Notes under the pieces: model-generated
Database searches by the model: none
Told to the model about the DNA's origin: nothing
Seen by the model: the letters and a program-made list of their open reading frames with translations, nothing else
Made by a program: the position numbers and the translations under genes
DNA from: Pseudomonas sp. G.S.17
Lineage (GTDB): Bacteria; Pseudomonadota; Gammaproteobacteria; Pseudomonadales; Pseudomonadaceae
Direction: 5' to 3'
Length of the DNA: 64,000 nucleotides
Assembly (NCBI RefSeq): GCF_038096165.1
Contig: NZ_CP151076.1
Location: 4,523,501 to 4,587,500, forward strand
Shown here: piece after piece, positions 47,797 through 58,100 of the stretch
Position numbering within the stretch: the first letter of the stretch is position 1
Layout of the letters: each line of letters opens with the position of its first letter

Positions 47797-48482
47797 TGGC
47801 AATCCTCCGAGGTCAGGTCCTTGCCTGCAACGCCGAGTCGATAACCCAGGCCGCGCACCGTCTCGACGATGTGACTGCCCAGCTTGCGCCGCAGATGATG
47901 GATGTGCACGCTCAGTGCGTTGCTTTCCACTTCATCGCCGAAGCCGTAGATGCAATCCTTGAGTTGCTCGCTGGACAGCACGCGACCCCGAGCGTGCAGC
48001 AGCGCGTGCAACAACGCCTGCTCACGGCGGGACAAATCCACCGGCTGACCGGACAGAAACGCCTCGCGACTGCTGGGGTCGTAGTTCAGGCAACCATGCT
48101 CGATCAGGTTGACGCTGCGCCCGGCCACCCGCCGCACCAGCGTGTGCAGGCGCGCGCTGAGTTCGCGCAGATCAAAGGGTTTGAGCAGGTAATCATCGGC
48201 CCCGGCCTGCAAGCCATCGACCCGGTCGCTGACCGTGTCCCGTGCCGTCAGGATCAACACCGGCAACTCGACGCCCTGCCCGCGCAGCTGCTTGAGGAGC
48301 TTGAGGCCGTCCTCGTCGGGCAGGCCCAGATCAAGGATCAGCACATCGAATTGCGCCGCCGCCAAAATCCCCCGCGCCGCTGCCGCCGTAGCGACCCGAT
48401 CCACCGTCAAGCCTTGGGCATTGAGACCCGCGGCGATTCCGCTGGCGATCAGATCGTCGTCTTCACAAAGTAGTACGTGCAT
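47793..48482 (-). CDS. OmpR-family response regulator
   Basis: A 229-residue regulator. The receiver has acidic CEDDD, phospho-acceptor Asp51 in LILDLGLPDEDG, LILTARD and Lys in YLLKPFDLREL. The C-terminal winged helix has LSRREQALLHALLHARG and VHIHHLRRKLG. It is first in the operon with the kinase and divergent from dsbD; the region between holds a REPIN and probably both promoters. Confidence 0.93.
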   Translation of the reverse strand: MHVLLCEDDDLIASGIAAGLNAQGLTVDRVATAAAARGILAAAQFDVLILDLGLPDEDGLKLLKQLRGQGVELPVLILTARDTVSDRVDGLQAGADDYLLKPFDLRELSARLHTLVRRVAGRSVNLIEHGCLNYDPSSREAFLSGQPVDLSRREQALLHALLHARGRVLSSEQLKDCIYGFGDEVESNALSVHIHHLRRKLGSHIVETVRGLGYRLGVAGKDLTSEDCQ

Positions 48483-48551
48483 GCTTGGGCTCGGGAAAAT
48501 GGGCCAATGAAACAGGTCAGGATTAAGGCAGGATTATGCATGTGTGGAACG

Positions 48552-48654
48552 GTAGGAGGGGACTCGTCCCCGAAGAGGCCAGCCTGGCTAAATCAAGGTA
48601 CCTGTCGTGATTTGGTACCTGAGCCAAACTCTTCCCGGACAAGTCCGGTCCTAC
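48552..48654. repeat. REPIN, group with GACTTGTCC core
   Basis: Arms GTAGGAGGGGACTCGTCCCC (from 48552) and CCGGACAAGTCCGGTCCTAC (ending 48654) between the response regulator and dsbD. Same family as the copies inserted in the NRPS C domain at 21957-22135. Confidence 0.85.
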
Positions 48655-48733
48655 CAAATCAATGCGCAATGTTAACTCTACCTTAATCCCCCTGCCCCAC
48701 CCTTGGCCGGTCTGTACATCCCAAGGCTTTTGC

Positions 48734-50470
48734 ATGCGTATTTTTCTGCTGCTGATTTTTTTGTTTCTGCCCGCGCTCGTTCAGGCGTTGCCTGGCAATG
48801 ATCCCTTCAAGCGACAAGCCGAATTCCTCCCGGTTGATCAGGCGTTTACCCTGACCAGCGACCGCCTTGAATCCGGCGAAACCCGGCTGCATTGGCGTAT
48901 CGCCGAGGGTTATTACCTGTATAAGCAGCGCGTCAGCTTGGCCGGGCTGAGCGCCGACCATCAACCGGTGCTGCCCGAAGGCGAAGCCCACAGTGACGAG
49001 TTTTTCGGCGAACAGCAGGTGTACCGCAACAGTCTTGAAGTGTTGATCCCGGCCTCCGCCAGCGGCACCGTGAAACTGGGCTGGCAAGGCTGTGCCGATG
49101 CCGGTTTGTGTTATCCGCCGCAAAGCCGGTTGCTGGAGGTCGGCGGCACCGGAGTCGAGCCAAACGTGCAGCAAGCCGAAGACCAGACGCTGGCCAGCTC
49201 ACTTCAGCAGCGCTCGCTGGGCTGGAGTCTGCTGATTTTCTTTGGTCTTGGACTGCTGCTGGCCTTCGCCCCGTGCTCGCTGCCGATGTTGCCGATTCTG
49301 GCGGGCGTAGTGGTGGGTGGCGGCGCCAGTCCACGACGCGGTCTGGTATTGGCGAGCAGTTATGTGCTGAGCATGGCGCTGGTCTACGCCGGGCTCGGCG
49401 TGGTCGCGGCATTGCTCGGCGGTAATCTGCAAGCGCTGCTGCAACAGCCGTGGTTGCTGGGCAGCTTCGCCGCACTGTTCGTGGTGCTGGCGTTACCGAT
49501 GTTCGGTTTCTTCGAACTGCAACTGCCCGCAGCCCTGCGTGATCGCCTGGAAAACGCCAGTCGACGTACGCGCGGCGGCAGCCTGCTCGGCGCCGGTGCG
49601 CTGGGGGCATTGTCCGGCTTGATGGTCGGCCCATGCATGACCGCGCCACTCGCGGGCGCGCTGCTCTATATCGCGCAAAGCGGCAATGCGCTGCACGGCG
49701 GTCTGGTGCTATTCGTAATGGGACTCGGGATTGGTTTGCCGCTGATGCTGCTGGTCACCGTCGGCAATCGTTTCCTGCCCAAACCCGGCGCATGGATGGA
49801 TGCGCTCAAGGGCGTGTTCGGTTTCATGTTCCTCGGCACGGCATTGCTGATGGCGCGGCCGCTGCTGGATGAGTCATTGTGGGTCGCCGCTTGGGGCGTG
49901 CTGCTGTTGATCGCTGCCTGCAGTGCGCTGGCGTTGACCCAGCGGATGAAAAGCACGAGAAAAATCTTCGCCCCCGCAGGCTTGATCCTCGGCCTGTGGT
50001 CCGTGTTGCTGCTGGTGGGCGCAGCCGGTGGCGCGGACGACCCTTGGCAACCGCTGAAGGTCTACAGTGCCGGACGGTTCGAATCAAACGGTACGCCCAA
50101 GGAAGCCTTCATCACGATCAGCGAACCGAGTGCGCTGCAAACTGAACTCGAAGCAGCCAAAGCCGGCGGACGCTGGGTGCTGATCGATTACTACGCAGAC
50201 TGGTGCGTGTCCTGCAAAGTCATGGAGAAACAGGTGTTCGCCAAACCCGACGTGTTGAATGCGCTGCAAGACGTGCAACTGTTGCGCCTGGATGTCACCG
50301 CTAATAGCCCGGCCAGCCGCGAGCTGCTGCAACGTTACAAGGTGCCGGGGCCACCCAGCCTGCTGTGGATCGGGCCAGACGGCAGCGAACGACGCGACCG
50401 GCGTATCACCGGTCAGGTCGACGCCGGGACTTTCCTGCAACACTGGCAAGCCACTCGGGAGCGCGGTTGA
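48734..50470 (+). CDS. dsbD: Thiol:disulfide interchange protein DsbD (DipZ)
   Basis: A 578-residue inner-membrane electron conduit that passes reducing power from cytoplasmic thioredoxin to periplasmic DsbG/DsbC-type proteins. A signal peptide (LLLIFLFLPALVQA) precedes the N-terminal immunoglobulin-like domain with QGCADAGLCYPP. The central membrane part of eight helices has FAPCSLPMLPILAG and GPCMTAPLAG, whose two Cys transfer electrons. The C-terminal thioredoxin domain has DWCVSCK (Cys491, Cys494). ATG 48734 is chosen since it starts the signal peptide; the open frame begins at 48662. First gene of a three-gene operon with overlapping stops and starts. Confidence 0.95.
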   Translation: MRIFLLLIFLFLPALVQALPGNDPFKRQAEFLPVDQAFTLTSDRLESGETRLHWRIAEGYYLYKQRVSLAGLSADHQPVLPEGEAHSDEFFGEQQVYRNSLEVLIPASASGTVKLGWQGCADAGLCYPPQSRLLEVGGTGVEPNVQQAEDQTLASSLQQRSLGWSLLIFFGLGLLLAFAPCSLPMLPILAGVVVGGGASPRRGLVLASSYVLSMALVYAGLGVVAALLGGNLQALLQQPWLLGSFAALFVVLALPMFGFFELQLPAALRDRLENASRRTRGGSLLGAGALGALSGLMVGPCMTAPLAGALLYIAQSGNALHGGLVLFVMGLGIGLPLMLLVTVGNRFLPKPGAWMDALKGVFGFMFLGTALLMARPLLDESLWVAAWGVLLLIAACSALALTQRMKSTRKIFAPAGLILGLWSVLLLVGAAGGADDPWQPLKVYSAGRFESNGTPKEAFITISEPSALQTELEAAKAGGRWVLIDYYADWCVSCKVMEKQVFAKPDVLNALQDVQLLRLDVTANSPASRELLQRYKVPGPPSLLWIGPDGSERRDRRITGQVDAGTFLQHWQATRERG

Positions 50471-51303
50471 TGTTGAGTGTTTCAATCGGGCCGTTCGCCC
50501 TGGCCGTCGTGCACCTGCTGCTGATCGGCGCACTGGCGCTGGCGACGTTGGTGGGCTGGCTGACTTCGCGGCGCACCGGCGCCAATCCGGAGTCGGCGCT
50601 GTTCGGTCTGTTCCTGTTGGGTTTGCTGGCCGCACGTGCGGGATTTGTCATCGATTATTGGACGCACTATCAGGCGCAACCGTGGCAGACGCTGGACATT
50701 CGCGACGGCGGTTTTCTGATCTGGCCGGGCGTGCTCGCGGTGATCCTCGGCGGCCTGCTGATGGCCTGGCGACGTCTGGATTTGCGCCGCCCGCTGGGGC
50801 TGGGCCTGGGCAGCGGGTTGTTGTTCTGGCTGCTGGCGAATCTGGGCCTGAATATCTATCAGCAAGGCGTTCGCTTGCCAGAAATCACCTTGCGCAACGC
50901 TGCCGGGGAATCGGTGCAGCTGGCCGATTATCAGGGTCGGCCTTTGGTGATTAACCTGTGGGCGACCTGGTGTCCGCCTTGCCGCCGGGAAATGCCCGTC
51001 CTGCAAGCCGCCCAGGCCGAGCGCGATGACGTAGTGTTTCTGTTCGTCAATCAGGCCGAATCGCCGCAGACCGTGGAAAGTTTCCTCAGCGCCCAAGGCT
51101 TGCGCCTGAGCAACGTGCTGTTCGACAGCAGCGGCCAACTGGCGCAAAGCGTCGGTTCCATGGCCCTGCCCACCACCGTTTTCTACAGTGCCGAGGGTCG
51201 CCTGATCGGCAGCCACCTCGGCGAGCTTTCCCGTGCCAGCCTGACCCGTTACCTCGACAGTTTGCCGAGCACGACCCTGCCTTCAAGGACCCTTGACCAA
51301 TGA
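50470..51303 (+). CDS. TlpA/DsbE-like thioredoxin with polytopic membrane N-terminus
   Basis: A 277-residue protein. The first 130 residues hold four or so membrane helices with a pattern recalling prolipoprotein diacylglyceryl transferase (PESALFGLFLLGLLAARAGF). The periplasmic TlpA-like thioredoxin domain follows, with NLWATWCPPCRREMPVLQ (Cys168, Cys171) and cis-Pro in MALPTTVF. It starts within the dsbD stop (TGATG) and overlaps dsbG by ATGA, so it works in the same reductive pathway, probably accepting electrons from DsbD. Confidence 0.9.
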   Translation: MLSVSIGPFALAVVHLLLIGALALATLVGWLTSRRTGANPESALFGLFLLGLLAARAGFVIDYWTHYQAQPWQTLDIRDGGFLIWPGVLAVILGGLLMAWRRLDLRRPLGLGLGSGLLFWLLANLGLNIYQQGVRLPEITLRNAAGESVQLADYQGRPLVINLWATWCPPCRREMPVLQAAQAERDDVVFLFVNQAESPQTVESFLSAQGLRLSNVLFDSSGQLAQSVGSMALPTTVFYSAEGRLIGSHLGELSRASLTRYLDSLPSTTLPSRTLDQ

Positions 51304-52070
51304 CTTCAATCCGTTCGCTTTCCCTGCTCAGCCTGAGCCTGCTGATTCTGCAAAGCCCGTTGTTGCAGGCCGAAGAACTGCCTGCGCCGATTCGCGCACT
51401 GCAAGACAAAGGCGCGCGCATCATCGGCAGTTTCGATGCGCCGGACGGCTTGCGCGGTTATGCCGCCGAATACCAGAAACAGGCCATGGCGCTGTACCTG
51501 ACCCGCGATGGCAAGCATGTGCTGGCCGGCAATCTCTACAACGAAAAAGGCGAAGACCTCAGCGAAGCACCGCTGCAAAAACTGGTCTACGAGCCCATGT
51601 CCAAAGAGGTCTGGAGCGGCCTGGAGAAAAGCACCTGGATCGCCGATGGCAGCGCTGATGCACCCAAAGTGGTGTATCTGTTCAGCGATGCCAATTGCCC
51701 GTACTGCAACATGTTCTGGGAACAGGCGCGGCCATGGGTCAAGGCGGGCAAGGTGCAGCTGCGCCACATCATGGTCGGCATCATCCGCGAAGACAGCGCC
51801 GCCAAGGCCGCTGCTTTACTGGCCGACAACGATCCGCAAGCAGCGCTGAAAACCCATGAACAGGCCGGCAAAAGCAGCAAGTTGAAGCCCTTGGGCGATA
51901 TCCCCAAAGAGATTCAGACCCGCCTCGACGCCAATCTGCAATTGATGAACGACCTGGGCCTTTCCGCAACGCCATCGATCTTCTACCTCGATGCCAAGGG
52001 CCAACTGCAACAGCAGCAAGGCGCACCACAAACCGCACAGCTGGAAAAAATCCTCGGGGCTAAGCCTTAG
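51300..52070 (+). CDS. dsbG: Periplasmic disulfide isomerase/chaperone DsbG
   Basis: A 256-residue DsbC/DsbG-type protein. The signal peptide ends before EELPAPI. An N-terminal dimerisation domain (residues about 25-90) is joined by a linker to the thioredoxin domain with LFSDANCPYCNMF (Cys133, Cys136) and cis-Pro in SATPSIFYL. It protects or reduces periplasmic cysteine thiols with electrons from DsbD. Last gene of the operon, convergent with pvdL. Confidence 0.93.
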   Translation: MTSIRSLSLLSLSLLILQSPLLQAEELPAPIRALQDKGARIIGSFDAPDGLRGYAAEYQKQAMALYLTRDGKHVLAGNLYNEKGEDLSEAPLQKLVYEPMSKEVWSGLEKSTWIADGSADAPKVVYLFSDANCPYCNMFWEQARPWVKAGKVQLRHIMVGIIREDSAAKAAALLADNDPQAALKTHEQAGKSSKLKPLGDIPKEIQTRLDANLQLMNDLGLSATPSIFYLDAKGQLQQQQGAPQTAQLEKILGAKP

Positions 52071-52080
52071 TTACCGTCAG

Positions 52081-52109
52081 CCGGGCATACGCCGAAGCGG
52101 CATGCCCGG
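52081..52109. terminator. Hairpin between convergent dsbG and pvdL
   Basis: CCGGGCAT and ATGCCCGG pair across an inner GCCG/CGGC stem. No T-run follows, so it may be a weak bidirectional terminator or only a stabilising hairpin. Confidence 0.4.
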
Positions 52110-52122
52110 ATCTGGCGTGTCG

Positions 52123-55100
52123 TTAATCCAAAGCCTCCAGCTGCGCCATCAAATCGCTCAGGCGATCCACTTTCTCCTCGGTGATCACGCTGGATTCCAG
52201 GCCGTCGATATAACTCGCCAACTCGGAAACCGTGCTGCACTCGAACATGGCCCGCAGCGGCACCGTGCGCTGCAAGGCGTTCTGCACCCTTGAGGCGATT
52301 TGCGTGGCGAGCAGCGAGTGACCGCCCAGTTCGAAGAAGTTGTCGTGGATGCCGACCTGCTCGACGTTCAGCACCTGCGCCCAGATATCGGCCAGGGTTT
52401 GCTCAAGCTCATTACCCGGCGCAACGTAGGCGTGATTGTGCAGCTGGCCGATATCCATGGCCGGCAGTGCCTTGCGATCCAGCTTGCCGTTGGCGTTGCG
52501 CGGCAACTGCTCAAGCAACAACCAGTGCAGCGGCACCATGTAATCGGGCAATACCGCACGCAAACGCGCCTTGATGATTTCCGGCAATTCGCCCGCCTGA
52601 TCGGCACCCGGCCCCTTCGACATAACCAGATAGCCCACCAGATACTTGCCGTTCGGCCCTTCCTGCACCGAAACCGCAGCATCATGGATTTCCGGCTGCT
52701 CATGCAGTCGCGCTTCAATTTCCCCCAGCTCGATACGGAAACCGCGAATCTTCACCTGATGGTCGATGCGCCCGACGTATTCCAGTACGCCATCCGCCCG
52801 ACGCCGCGCCAGATCGCCGCTGCGATACAGCCGCTCCCCCGCCGCGCCAAACGGATGGGGAACAAACACCTGCGCCGTGCGCAGCGGATCGCCCACGTAA
52901 CCCCGGCCCACACCCGTGCCGGCGATGCATAACTCGCCGATTGCACCCAAAGGCACCAGCTCCAGTGCGTCATCCAGCAGGTACAAGCGGTTGTTATCAG
53001 TCGGCGTACCAATCGGCAGATAGCTGCCCTCGGTCGCGGCTTGATCGACGCGGAAGAACGCCACGTCATCGGAACATTCCGCAGGCCCGTAAGCATTGAC
53101 CAGGCCGATCTGTGGATAACTCTGCAACCATTGATGGGCGAGTTCCGGCGCCATCGCTTCCCCGGTCGGCAGCATCCAGCGCAGGCGTTCCAGCGGCAGA
53201 CGCTCTGCGGCGAGCATGCCTTGAATCAGGGACGGCACGCTTTCCAGTACGGTGATGCCGCTGCTCTGCACATGTTCCAGCAGCGCCTGGGGATCGTGAG
53301 CAATGATATTCGGCACGATATCCACCCGCGCGCCGAACAGCGGCGCGGCGAGGAATTGCCAGACCGAAATATCGAAGCTTTGCGACGCGGTCTGCGCAAT
53401 CACATCGAACTGATCCAGTTGCAGATATGGCACCTTGCTCAGTTGGTTGTTGAGCATGCCGCGCTGCTCGACCATCACGCCTTTGGGCTGCCCGGTCGAG
53501 CCGGAGGTGAAGATCACGTAAGCGAGGTTATCCGGCCCGGAATAAATCCCCGGATTGAGCACCGAATGCGAGCCCTGCTGCACTTCTTCCCAGACCAGCA
53601 AGCGCGGTTTGCCAGCGCAGGAAAAGCCTTCGAGCAAGCCCAGCGCCTGCTCGCGATAAGCCGCGGTGCAGACCAACAGCGGCGTGCCGCTCTGTTCGAT
53701 GATGCCGCTCAGGCGCTGACCCGGCAGGCCGGGGTCCAGCGGCAGGTAACCCGCGCCAGCCTTGAAGCTGCCGAGGATCATGCCCAGCAGATCCAGGCCG
53801 CGTTCGGCCAGCAAAGCGACTGGCTGATCCATTTGCACACCAGCCTCGCGCAAGGCATGGCCGAGGCGATTGGCGTGACGATTGAGGTCCTGATAACTCC
53901 ACTTGCGCTCCAGACACGTGGCGGCGATGCGCTGTGGATGAGCCTCGACCTGGGCTTCAAACAGCCGCACATAGCCTTGCTCAAGGGGATAGTCATGCTC
54001 GCTGCGGTTGCAATCCTCAATCAGGAATTGGCGCTCCGTATCGGCCAGCAACGGCAAATCCGCCATCGTGCCTTGAATGCCGTCAGCCAGCGCCAGCAGC
54101 AGACGCTTGAACTCGCCCAGCAAGCGTTCAACGGTTTCGCCATCGAAATAGCGCTGATCGAACGACAGATGCAGGCCCAACTCATCGCCCGGATAACACA
54201 CCGCTGTCAGCGGGAAGTTGGTGTGGGTCCGGCCGGAATCCGAGCTGGCGCTCAGACTTTGCGCGCGATCCAGCACAGACACTTCCACCGGGGCGTTTTC
54301 GAAGACGAACAAGCTGTCGAACAACGGTTGGCCCTTGGGCAGCTCACTGCAATCCTGAATCTGCACCAGCGGCATGTATTCGTGCTCGCGCAGTTGCAGG
54401 TTGCTGTCGAGCAGGCCGTGCAGCCAATCCAGCACCGCGCAGCTTTCGTCATCCGCAGGCAGGCTGACCCGCAGCGCAATGCTGTTGATGAACAGCCCGA
54501 CCGTGCGCTGCATCTGCGGCATGTCCACAGGACGTCCGGCCACGGTGACGCCGAACACCACGTCGCGCTCGCCGCACACCCGGCGCAGCACCAAGGCCCA
54601 TGCGGCCTGGGCTAAGGTATTCACTGTCAGTTGATGTCGCTGGGCCAGATCCTTGAGACGCAGCCCATCCTGAGCATCGAGACGCGTGTAGCGGTCGCCG
54701 ACAATCATGCCGCCGCTGTGACCGGCGTGTTCACGCAGCAACGGGCGATCCACCGGAATGAACGTGGGGCGCTCGAAGCCCTGCAGATTGGTGCGCCACC
54801 AGTGTTTCGACTGGGCAATGTCCTGACGCTGCAACCAGCCGATGTAGTCGCGATAACGCGGCGGCGCGGGCAATGCAGCCTCGCGTCCCTCGCCGAGCGC
54901 GGTGTAGATTTCGAAGAAATCACTCATCAACAAACCACGGCACCAGGCATCGATAAGGATGTGGTGGTTGCTCATCATGAACCAGTAACGCCCGGCGCCG
55001 ATGCGGATCAGACGCAAGTGGAAGGGTGCTTCATGCAGCAGATCGAAACCGGCCTCGCGCTCGTTTTTGAGCAGCGCTTGCAGGCGCTCTTCATGGCCTT

Positions 55101-58100
55101 GCTCAGGTTCGCTGCTCCAGTCGACAGACTCGATGCGGGTGGCGCCGGGCTTGTGGATGATTTGCAGCATCTGCTCGCCGCTGTCCCAGCAGAACGACGC
55201 GCGCAAGGCTTCGTGGCGGGCAACCACCGCTTGCCAGGCTTGGGCAAACCGTTGCGGGTCGATCTCGCTGTCGATGCGATAACGGTCCTGCATGTAATAA
55301 ATCCCGGTGCCCGGTTCCAGCAGCGTGTGCAGCAGCAGGCCTTCCTGCATCGGCGTCAGCGGATACACATCTTCAATGGCCGCCACCGGGATCGGCAGCG
55401 CATCCAGTTGTTGCTGACTGAGCCTGGCCAGCGGGAAGTCCGAAGGCGTCAGGCCGCCCGCATCGTCGGCCAGGCAATGAGCGATCAGCCCTTGCAGCTC
55501 GGTCAGATAATCATTGGCCAGGACGTCGATGCTTGCCGGGTCAAAACGCTCGTGACTGAACGTCCAGCGCAACACCAGTTCGCCGCCGTACACCTGACCA
55601 TCGATGCTCAACGCGTTGGGCAATGGCGCCTGTTCGTCGTGGGTCGGGCCGACATCGGCGTCCAGCGGTTTGAACAGTGCGTCAGCGGCGAAACTCTGAT
55701 CGAACTGGCCCAGATAATTGAAGGTGATCAAGGCCTGGGGCAATGCGGCCATCGCCTGCCGACACGCATCATCGGCCAGATAACGCAGCACGCCGTAACC
55801 CAGACCTTTGTGCGGCACGCTGCGCAACTGTTCCTTGATGGCTTTGATCGACGACGCCAAACCGGCGGCATCGGCAATGTCCTGCGGCACCAGGCGCAAC
55901 GGGTACGCGCTGGTGAACCAGCCGACGCTACGGGTCAGGTCGATGTCATCGAACAGGGTTTCGCGGCCGTGGCCTTCCAGCTGGATCAGCGCGGCCGTGT
56001 CCCCGGTCCAGCGACAGACCACCCGCGCCAGCGCGGTCAGCAGCAAATCATTGACCTGGGTGCGATAGGCGGCGGGCGCCTGTTGCAATAACTGGCGGGT
56101 GCGCCGGGCATCGAGGCGTACGCTGAGGGTGTGCGCCTGAGCGTTCAGCTGACGGCCCTGAGGATGATCGAACGGCAAGCTGCTGCTGTCGATCAATTGG
56201 CTTTGCCACCAATGCAATTCTTCACGCAGCGGCTCGCTGACGGCATAGGTCTGCAAACGCTGGGTCCAGTCGCGGAACGCGCTGGTTTTCGCCGGCAACG
56301 CTTGCTGGCGATAAGCCGATTGCAAATCATCCAGCAGAATCCGCCAGGACACGCCGTCCACCACCAAATGGTGAATGGCCAGCAGCAGTTGCTGCGGCGC
56401 CTTGCCGTCGCTGACCAATACCGCGCGCAGCAACGGCCCGCGCTCCAGGTTGAGGCTGCGTTGCGCGTCGGCGAACAGCTCCGGCGAGGCGTGTTCCGCG
56501 CGCCACAATACGGCGCATTGCTCCATCGGCGCGTGCTCGGCACTCCACACGTCAGCGTCGCGTTTGAAGCGCAAGCGCAACGCATCATGCTGCACCAGCA
56601 CTTCACGCAGCGCCTGCTCCAGACGGACCGGGTCGAGGGTTTCCGTGGGTTGCAGCAGCACGGACTGGTTCCAGTGGTGCGCCTGGGGGATTTCGCTGGC
56701 GAAGAACCAGTGTTGAATCGGCGTCAGTTTCGCTGCACCGAGGATCGGCCCTTGCTCGGCAAGGATCTGCTCCGCGCGGGTCGCCACGCTGGCCAGGGTT
56801 TGCACCGTCTGGTGCTGGAACATGTCACGCGGGCTGAAGTGAATCCCCGCCTGACGCGCCCGGCTCACGACCTGAATCGACAGGATCGAATCGCCGCCCA
56901 GTTCAAAGAAGTTATCCACCAGGCCGACCCGCTCGACATTCAGCACGTCGCGCCAGATCGCCGCCAACGCTTGCTCCAGCTCGCTTTGCGGGGCGATGAA
57001 CCGTTGGCTATTGTGTTCCGGGTCCGGCGCTGGCAAGGCGCGGCGGTCGAGTTTGCCGTTGGCGGTGAGCGGCATGCTGTCCAGCACGATCAACTGCGCG
57101 GGCACCATGTAATCCGGCAACTGACTGTGCAGGTGAGTCCGCAGGGCATCACGCAGCTCGGCCGTATCACCTTCGCCGACCACATAGCCGACCAGTTGCT
57201 TGCCGCTTGGCGCATCCAGCGCCAGCACCACGGCTTCGCGCACGGAAGGATGTTCCAGCAGGCGACTTTCGATTTCCCCCAGCTCGATGCGGAAGCCACG
57301 AATTTTCACTTGGTGGTCGATGCGACCCAGGTATTCCACCAGGCCATCGGCGCGCTGGCGCACCAGATCGCCGGTGCGGTACATCCGGCCGCCGTTGGCG
57401 CAGAACGGGTCGACAACAAACCGCTCGGCGGTCATGCCCGGCCGTTGATGATAACCGCCGGCCAGCCCGGCACCACCGATGTACAGCTCGCCGGTGGCGC
57501 CTTGGGGCAACAAGGTCAGGTCGGCATCGAGAATGTAGGCGACTCGCGCCCCGACCACGCTGCCAATCGGCACCGTGGCTGCGCCCTCTTCCAGCACTTG
57601 CGGCGCCAGACACGCCAGCGGCATGACCACGGTTTCGGTCGGGCCATAGGCGTTGAAGAACTGTTCCGGCTGGAACGCTGCGCGGATGCGTTGCAGGTGT
57701 TCGCCGGTCAGCGCTTCGCCGCCAGTGATGCACATGCGCACCGGCAAGGTTTGCTGCTGGCTGGCCAGCCATTGTGCCAACTGGCTGCCGTAGCTCGGGG
57801 TAAAGCCGAGAATATTGATCTTCTGTTCGCGGACCAGCTGGCAGATTTCTTCTGCATCCCACTGTCCTTGAGCACGCATGACGACCCGCGCGCCGCAGAG
57901 CAACGGCACCAGAAGGCGCTCGGTCGCGGCATCGAAGTTGATCGAATAAAAGTGCAGCTCGCAATCATCGTTGCGCATGCCAAACCGCTGGATCACTGCC
58001 CGGCAATGCATGGCGATTTCCCCATGACTGACCGTCACACCCTTGGGTTTGCCGGTGGAGCCGGAGGTGTAGATCAGATAAGCCTGATGCTGCGCCAAAG